From Macrostomum hystrix (lineage: Eukaryota; Platyhelminthes; Macrostomidae), in NCBI GenBank assembly GCA_950097015.1, contig CATNEN010000007.1, forward strand, positions 11,781,001 to 11,845,000: 64,000 nucleotides of DNA, read 5' to 3'. Both the position numbers and the translations under genes were made by a program. The notes under the pieces are model-generated. The model did no database searches. It was not told the DNA's origin and worked only from the letters and a program-made list of their open reading frames with translations. Shown here piece after piece: positions 59,101-64,000 of this stretch. The stretch's first letter is position 1. Every line of letters starts with the position of its first letter.

Positions 59101-59389
59101 GTTCCTTAGAAGAAACTATATTTATAACTTGTCATAATATCAGGTTCGATATTATTAACTACCTTAGGCCCCCTATCTACTAAATATTTTACCAATTATG
59201 AATTATAAATAACAAAACATGCAGCAAAAGAGGCAAATTTACAGTGAAAATTGTCAGCCACTCACTTTCAATAAGTTTCTGCTTAAAATCTGGTGCACGA
59301 CGTCGTTTTTGATCAAAATAAAGACAATAACCAAGAAATGCAGCACCAATTCCAGCTCCAATCGTCAAGTACTGCCTTCCTGATAACAT
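50174..59389 (-). CDS. TOMM20: Mitochondrial import receptor TOM20, 3 exons
   Basis: Exons 59389-59266, 50872-50526 and 50215-50174; phases 1 and 0 close, giving 170 residues (human about 145). The N-terminal anchor YLTIGAGIGAAFLGYCLYF is followed by DQKRRRAPDFKQK, the membrane-proximal basic segment. Then come PDLRDAEAVQRFFMEEIQ and a TPR-like helix pair (GVEHLATAIAVCAQPSHLLQ, LQQTLPSQIFELIL). The last exon encodes VVEIQEDDVE and a stop, matching the acidic EDDVE end of animal TOM20. It is a tail-in-cytosol receptor of the outer mitochondrial membrane that binds presequences. The C-terminal linker is longer than in vertebrates. Intron 1 is 8.4 kb and holds a LINE and a SINE; intron 2 holds a 29-bp minisatellite. 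Confidence 0.93.
50255..50478. repeat. Minisatellite, 29-bp unit, about 7.5 copies
   Basis: Units like GATCTGGGAGGGAGGAGGCT plus CAGACTGAG, with substitutions among copies. It occupies most of TOMM20 intron 2 (50216-50525). Confidence 0.93.
51875..53375 (+). mobile_element. 5'-truncated non-LTR retrotransposon (LINE)
   Basis: An ORF of about 410 codons (51882-53114) starts inside the reverse transcriptase: VIYCDDLVIFGENP is the YxDD catalytic box, followed by KLEINMQKTKVISCC and WQYLGFHIN. A long C-terminal region ends with a Cys/His motif, CSKCKTEVENEVHFLFKCTW, common at the C-terminus of LINE ORF2 proteins. The 3' end shows (TAA)n at 53351-53369. The endonuclease and most of the polymerase are missing, so it cannot be active. 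It lies antisense to TOMM20 in intron 1. The frame is intact to its stop, suggesting a fairly young insertion. Clade not determined. Confidence 0.85.
53376..57507. other. AT-rich part of TOMM20 intron 1
   Basis: No coding signal. Composition is visibly AT-richer than the first 50 kb. A diverged tandem pair lies at about 56175-56285 and 56345-56455 (shared AAATAGGATTT, CTTCAATAGAG and CTATT elements). Confidence 0.6.
56175..56455. repeat. Diverged tandem duplication, two copies
   Basis: Two blocks of about 110 bp, offset by about 170 bp, share AAATAGGATTT, CTTCAATAGAG, GGCCTATT-like and GACTTTTGC-like segments in the same order. Nature unknown. Confidence 0.5.
57508..57797 (+). mobile_element. 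SINE-B, tRNA-derived, copy 1
   Basis: A tRNA-like head (GTTGTAGCCTTGTGGTTAGG as A box; GGGTTTGATTCCC as B box), then ACTCTGCATTGCTTCAGTTC ACCCAGCTGTTAAGTGGGTA as a central segment, a GGCGTCCTCCAAGTCCATGG block, and an (ATT)n tail at 57780-57797. It shares all of these with 63296-63533. The central segment resembles conserved SINE domains known from molluscs and other invertebrates, which I cannot verify here. Confidence 0.8.
57860..57935. repeat. Direct repeat, copy 1 (pair with 59172-59235)
   Basis: TATCTACTAAACATTTTACC AATTATGAATGA... closely matches 59172-59235, which borders the 5' splice site of TOMM20 intron 1. Confidence 0.7.
59048..59235. repeat. Composite of two short duplicated segments
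   Basis: 59055-59115 (CTTTGTAACATTAAAAAGGC then AATAAAAATGCATCGAAATA) matches 59748-59808 just upstream of the LIN52 ATG. 59172-59235 matches 57870-57932. Both matches are direct, with about 80-90% identity by eye. Confidence 0.65.
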
Positions 59390-59837
59390 TGTTTGTAAAA
59401 AATTAACTCTAAATGTATTTATTTATGAAAGATCTCACTAATATTAAATAATACTCATAAACTTTAAAAGCAAGTAGCTTTAGTTCCAGTCCAGTGTTAA
59501 GTACATATTCGATGCAAATACACACACTTTCTAAGAAAACCATAATGACGCTTTGTAACAAATTGAAGTCAATATTTAAGTAGTGATCGAACTCCTTAAA
59601 AGGTTTTTATTTCATTGTTATTATTATCAATAAAATTTATTTTTTTTTCTTCTTTCTTCTTATTTTTATTTTTATAGACAATTTGAATGAAATGTTAAGC
59701 CTAAAATTATGTACAATTAATGCTTTAACCTAGACTCAACACTCTTTGTAACATCACAAAGGCAATAAAAAGCATCGAATTATAGTCGTTCCATTAAAGA
59801 AACAATTTTTGTAGCTTTTCTTTATATCGTGTTCGAA
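59390..59837. promoter_or_regulatory. Probable shared divergent promoter of TOMM20 and LIN52
   Basis: Only 448 bp separate the start codons of TOMM20 (minus) and LIN52 (plus). No clear TATA box or CpG-rich core is evident; the sequence is AT-rich. Inference from geometry only. The LIN52 side carries the segment duplicated at 59055. Confidence 0.5.
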
Positions 59838-62671
59838 ATGGCAGGATCTGGTAAGATAGATAGTTGTGTTCTGCAATTTTTTTAGTCTGACTCTTATTAC
59901 TAATATATATTATTATCTTTTGATGTGCCTTATTATGTCTAGCCTATAGACCTTTGTCCTATGGCTGTGCTAATAAGCCTAGCAAGCCTGGTTAAGAAAA
60001 AATAGGAGAGTCAAGCATTAATAACCATAAAGTATCTTCGAATTTAGACATAGGCCTAAAGAATTATTACAATGCTCTAGTTTTGCACCTTTGATTAAAA
60101 AAAATTTTTATTAAATATTAAATATTTACTTTTTATTATAACTACTTAATATAACTATTAAAACTGTTACAAAATAGTTGTAGCCAAAGTGATTTGTTGT
60201 TGCATTGGTTGTTGCCAAAGTGGTTTCTCCCAAAGTTGATCAGATTTAGGCTAACAATGTAATGAAATCATCTCTTCCTCCTAGTCTTTCTCTCTTTCTC
60301 TTTGCCTTTGGCTATAGAAAGTGCCACATAATTTGAAAACTTATGTAAGCTTGAGTATTTACTTGCATGGCTAAGAAATTTGTTATCTTTTGTAAAATAA
60401 TTGAACATGTAAAACTAGAAGATTTTCTAGCTATATTTTAATGTGCTTTAATTGTATTGCAGTGTTGGAGGCTTTATATTTCTTAAATATCTTATAAAAT
60501 GTGTCTAATTGTTAGCTTTTGCTCAGTTTTAAAACTTCAGCCTATTTAGAATTGCAAATAATGATTTTTGTCTGGGCTAAAAAGCACACTAACATATAGA
60601 TATGAGACAGGGTCCTGTTTTCTTAGAAATCATTTTCTGAGCAAATATATTTTATGTTTCATTCTACGAAGCTTTTGTTTATATGCACCAGTTTGTTAAA
60701 TCACACCGAAAATAAAATGTTTTAATGAATTCATGGAGGTGAGGACATGAGGAGGAGGAGACGTTTTTAGTATAAATACACATGAGCAAAAAGAGAAGAA
60801 TCAACCTGCTCTTGTTTGAGAAAGGAGTTCAAAGTAAAGAAAGCTTGAATCTTGAAGTGTTCATATTGAAGTTATTTGAGAAAGAGACATTGCGAAAGAA
60901 AAAGTAAATAGAGTGAAGAAAAGCTGTAAATCTAGATCCACTGGTAAAGCCCAAGGACGGACTGGAGATTGAATTGAAGATTGAACTGACAATTAATTAG
61001 AAGACAGATTGAAGAGTAATTGAAGAGTGATAAAGACGGATAAAGAGTGATAAAGATGGATAAAGACCGGTAAAGAGTACTTATAAAAATAATACAGTGA
61101 AGTTATAAGTAGAAGTGAATATAGAGGATAAATACCGGCCATATTGAAAGTATACTCTACCATTTTGAATACATAAACGCTACCAATTTGAATTAAAAGT
61201 GCATTAAATGAATAAATTAAAGACATTCATAAGATTGACATAAAGACAGTACTTGAATACAGTGTATAAGCCCTAGGACAACTTTGGTAATAGCAGTATG
61301 ATTAAATTAGCCCTACAACAGATATGCTCAGTTCTGATTGGCTATGCACTAAGGCATGTGCAGCTTTTATTCGAGTTGCCACTATGTAAGCTATACTGAT
61401 ATATGTTGCCTTTAGGAATGGTGGTATAGCTTTAAAACATTTGTGTAGGAAAGTTGTGCACATATTTTTTTAATTTGGTAATTTTTTATCTGTGATAAAT
61501 GCAAGCATCCTGAATAGTGCAACTTTCAAAATGCTAAATCTAAATACATAGTATATTCATTCTATCTCAATTAACAAATACTTATTAGCCTAGCTAGCTA
61601 GTAAGGCCAATGAATCTTGACCTACTAGTTTGTAAAGAATATATTTCCAAACTGTGTTCAATAAATCTAAACTAAAGTCAAAAGCTAACCATCAGCAAAA
61701 TATTTAGCTCAAATTTTGCTTATTTTATACAATTTATTATTTTTTTAATGACAAAGAGATGCTGATTTTTGGTCTTATCAGTACCTAAAGTTAAAAGGAG
61801 TAAGCTTTGTTTTAAATAGCATCTATTGAGTGTTAAAAAGGCTGAATACATTTGCTTTTACAGATGATGACTTAATGACAAGTGAAGTTCTGACTGAGTT
61901 TTTGGCTACAATTCCTGGTTAGTAGACACAGCAATCTGTTAACCATTAATAATAGTGAAGAATATGTTAACCAAAATATTTTTTTTGTTTTTAGCCTCCG
62001 AAAAGGAAATAGACCAGCTGGCCAGCTCTGCTAAGGTATTTGCCTCATGACTACTTCAGCAAGAATATTTATTTCCTATCCTATTTATTGCTGTGAATAT
62101 ATTAAGTTTCTTATCATTTCAGTAGCTTGACACCCCATCAGCCAAGAGTGGAAATCCAAGCCAGATAGATACCCAATAGCCAAGGGTAAGAATCCCTTTC
62201 TGACACCCAATAAGTGTGAGAATCCCTTTCTGACACCCAATAGCCAAGTGTGAGAATCCCTTTCTGACACCCAATAGCCAAGGGTGAGAATCCCTTTCTG
62301 ACACAAAAAGCCAAGGGTGAGAACCCTATCTGACAACCAGTAGCTAAGGGTGAGAATCCCGCTAGATTCCAATTATAAGCTCTTATCGCTAAATAGGATT
62401 TCGCATTTCATGCCCATCGTGTTTTAACTCAATGCACGGCGTGCAGATTGTACTGCCAGTTCTGGCCGCCAAATACGAGGCCGAGCTTGACAAAGCCGAT
62501 CTGGAGATGATCCACGACCTGGGCAGTCTGTCCGTGAGCCAGGTGCTGGAGAAGGTGCGCCACCTGCAGGCCCTGGTGGCCGCCTACGAAAAGGATGAGC
62601 AGCGCGAGATGCAGCGGGCCAAGCTGCTCAACATCATCGACCAGCCCGCAGGCAGCAGCGGGCAGCAGTGA
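59838..62671 (+). CDS. LIN52: LIN52, DREAM/MuvB complex subunit, 4 exons
   Basis: Exons 59838-59850, 61864-61917, 61995-62035 and 62447-62671; phases 1, 1 and 0 close, giving 110 residues (human 116). The C-terminal block DLEMIHDLGSLSVSQVLEKV RHLQ, then EQREMQRAKLLNIID, matches the conserved LIN52 region (LKELGSL...MEKVRGLQ...REMTRGKFLNIL). Near the N-terminus LMTSEVL fits the pocket-protein motif L-x-S-x-E-x-L with Thr for Ser. LIN52 joins MuvB to p130/p107 to repress cell-cycle genes in quiescence. The donor of exon 2 is a non-ideal GTTAGT. Exon 1 encodes only four residues and part of a fifth. Intron 3 contains a minisatellite. The first three exons lie in AT-rich sequence. Confidence 0.88.
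59851..61863 (+). other. LIN52 intron 1, AT-rich
   Basis: No exon recognised; AT-rich unique sequence with imperfect GATAAAGA/GAAGAGT-type short repeats near 61000-61080. Confidence 0.6.
62158..62362. repeat. Minisatellite, about 34-bp unit, about 6 copies
   Basis: Copies of CCAATAGCCAAGGGTGAGAA TCCCTTTCTGACAC with indels. It lies in LIN52 intron 3. Confidence 0.9.
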
Positions 62672-63782
62672 GCCATTGGGCAGCTATGGAGTATTGGCTG
62701 GAGTATGGCAATTATGCACTTGTTTATTTCGCAGCTCCGATCTCATAATTATTACCTATTATGTCTAACTGCGTTGTGTCTAGTTTAAATGTTGTGAATT
62801 GTTCCTCTTTGTATTATTTATTTATTGTTGATGTATTTTTACTTTCTCCGGTTTGCTATGAATTAAACGGTGCTTTTTAAGTAACCATTTACTTGCTGTT
62901 GACATGGTAACCAAAATATAAAGGATTTTGCTCGGTCTGCATTTTGTTTAATTCTGCGTGTGAAAATATCTCCGGGCATTAATTGTGGCAGCTAAAACTA
63001 ATGATTGCTTCTAATGATTTAATCGGGATGTAGCGGAGATAACAGAAAACGCTTGGTGTATTTTTTGTGGGCTTTACCTCCAGATTCCGCATTCGCATTT
63101 GGTAGGCAATATTAACCATCAAGCATCACTTTGATGACATGGTTAAATCTTAACTAGCTGCTCTAGCTTAAGGACGCTATCGCCAGTGTATGGCGTCCAT
63201 CGAATCGCAACTCTATTGTTCTCTTTCATCGATTTTTACCTCGAAATTCACTCTAATTGTTTTTGATAATTAAATTAAAAAAAATTTGCACCTGCCCTGA
63301 TTGGGCCAGCCGACAGCACAGCCGTTGCGTATGCTGTGTATGGCTGTTAGTCCATGGACTGGGGTGACGCCACAACCATCCTCAATACCCCAGCTAATGC
63401 TGGTGTGAACTGCAGCAATGCAGAGTTAGTCTTGCTAAAAACTTAAGTTTCTACAGTAAAGTCGGGATTCGAACCCCGACCTTCAAGTCGCGAGTCCGAC
63501 GCTCTTACAACTGGCCACAACCCCTACACAAAGAGTACTGCACATTCTCCTTCATTCTAGTTTTTTTGCCCCTTGCTGTTAATTTGCGAGTAGCAACCAA
63601 CCAGCAAGTTCCCCATAAAAAGGCGATCAGCTAGCCATTTAGTAGTGCGCGTCTGAGCACAGTGTTATAATAGGTACCATGCATTTACAAGCGACGCAGA
63701 TTGGAGACTTTTGTTAAAGCACTCCTTGGGTTGAGCGTCAGATAAGAGAGCTCTTTATTAGATCACTCCGATGGGCTAAACA
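62672..63782. other. Intergenic between convergent LIN52 and EF-hand gene
   Basis: Contains the LIN52 3' UTR (an AATTAAA near 62861 may be its poly(A) signal) and SINE-B copy 2. No other gene seen. Confidence 0.55.
63296..63533 (-). mobile_element. SINE-B, tRNA-derived, copy 2
   Basis: On the minus strand: AGGGGTTGTGGCCAGTTGTA as head, a perfect B box (GGTTCGAATCC), CTAACTCTGCATTGCTGCAG and the CCAGTCCATGGACT block, in the order seen at 57508-57797. The tRNA-like head could mimic a tRNA gene but lacks a foldable anticodon arm plus acceptor pair. Confidence 0.8.
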
Positions 63783-63994
63783 TCATGCTTTGCCTTCTTT
63801 TCTTTCCGATGCCCTGTCGGCTCGCTGCAGCCACTTGTCGCCGCCATGCATGATCCGCCGGAACCCTGCCAGATCGATGCCACCGCGGTGACTCTCTCGA
63901 TCCGCCAGGCGCAACATCATCTCCGCCTCCTGGTCAGTCAGGCGCTCGCCCAAGCTTAACATGGCCTGCTTCAAGTCGTTGGCGTTGATCAAAT
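63783..63994 (-). CDS. EF-hand protein, last exon, 5' part outside window
   Basis: Minus-strand frame from a CCACAG acceptor at the window edge to TGA at 63783. DLINANDLKQAMLSLGERLT followed by DQEAEMMLRLADR parallels the third EF-hand helix, linker and start of the fourth EF-hand in calmodulin-like proteins. The second loop, DRESHRGGIDLAGF, is one residue longer than canonical and has Gly at the position of the bidentate Glu, so it probably does not bind calcium. The tail is basic. It could be a calmodulin-like, centrin-like or troponin C-like protein; the rest is needed to tell. Confidence 0.75.
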
Positions 63995-64000
63995 CTGTGG

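Noticed and set aside
63440-63533. tRNA gene on the minus strand
   Set aside because: Good A and B boxes, but the cloverleaf does not close and the body continues as SINE-B.

Overview
The window is eukaryotic, animal genomic DNA: multi-exon genes with GT-AG introns (one GC-AG), metazoan gene families, tRNA-derived SINEs, a mariner remnant, a 5'-truncated LINE and many minisatellites. I cannot fix the species. A lophotrochozoan-type invertebrate, possibly a free-living flatworm, fits: CTG-rich codons, mixed very short and long introns, heavy tandem repeats, and 3' splice sites just upstream of some start codons. This is inference only.

Layout. (1) 133-26961, plus strand: one giant polycystin-1-like gene whose 5' end lies outside the window. 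I could chain 36 exons whose phases all close, giving about 5,190 residues: an ectodomain of discoidin (F5/8C), C-type lectin, fucolectin, LamG-like, fibrinogen-related and EGF modules, then Cys-rich modules, PKD repeats and REJ, followed by a degenerate GPS, PLAT, 11 membrane segments and a C-terminal coiled coil. A partial duplicate of its 3' end lies at 30010-30557. (2) 27-33 kb: gene-poor, minisatellites and SINE debris. (3) 33291-34981, plus: a small unrecognised gene. (4) 37247-40675, minus: an ALKBH3-type AlkB dioxygenase carrying a long RS/Pro-rich N-terminus. (5) 41619-42890, minus: CLCC1-like ER membrane protein. (6) 44351-47655, minus: a multi-C2H2 zinc-finger protein with an unusual repeated finger module. 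(7) 50174-59389, minus: TOMM20 in three exons, with a LINE and a SINE in its 8.4 kb first intron. (8) 59838-62671, plus: LIN52 of the DREAM/MuvB complex, divergent from TOMM20. (9) 63783-63994, minus: last exon of an EF-hand protein running off the window.

The genes do not form a pathway; this is an ordinary animal gene neighbourhood. The most unusual items are the RS-domain/ALKBH3 fusion, the lectin- and fibrinogen-bearing polycystin with a lost GPS cleavage triad, its duplicated alternative coiled-coil last exon, and the zinc-finger WKxGKYG module. Composition turns clearly AT-rich from about 53.4 to 62 kb although TOMM20 and LIN52 exons lie in that block.
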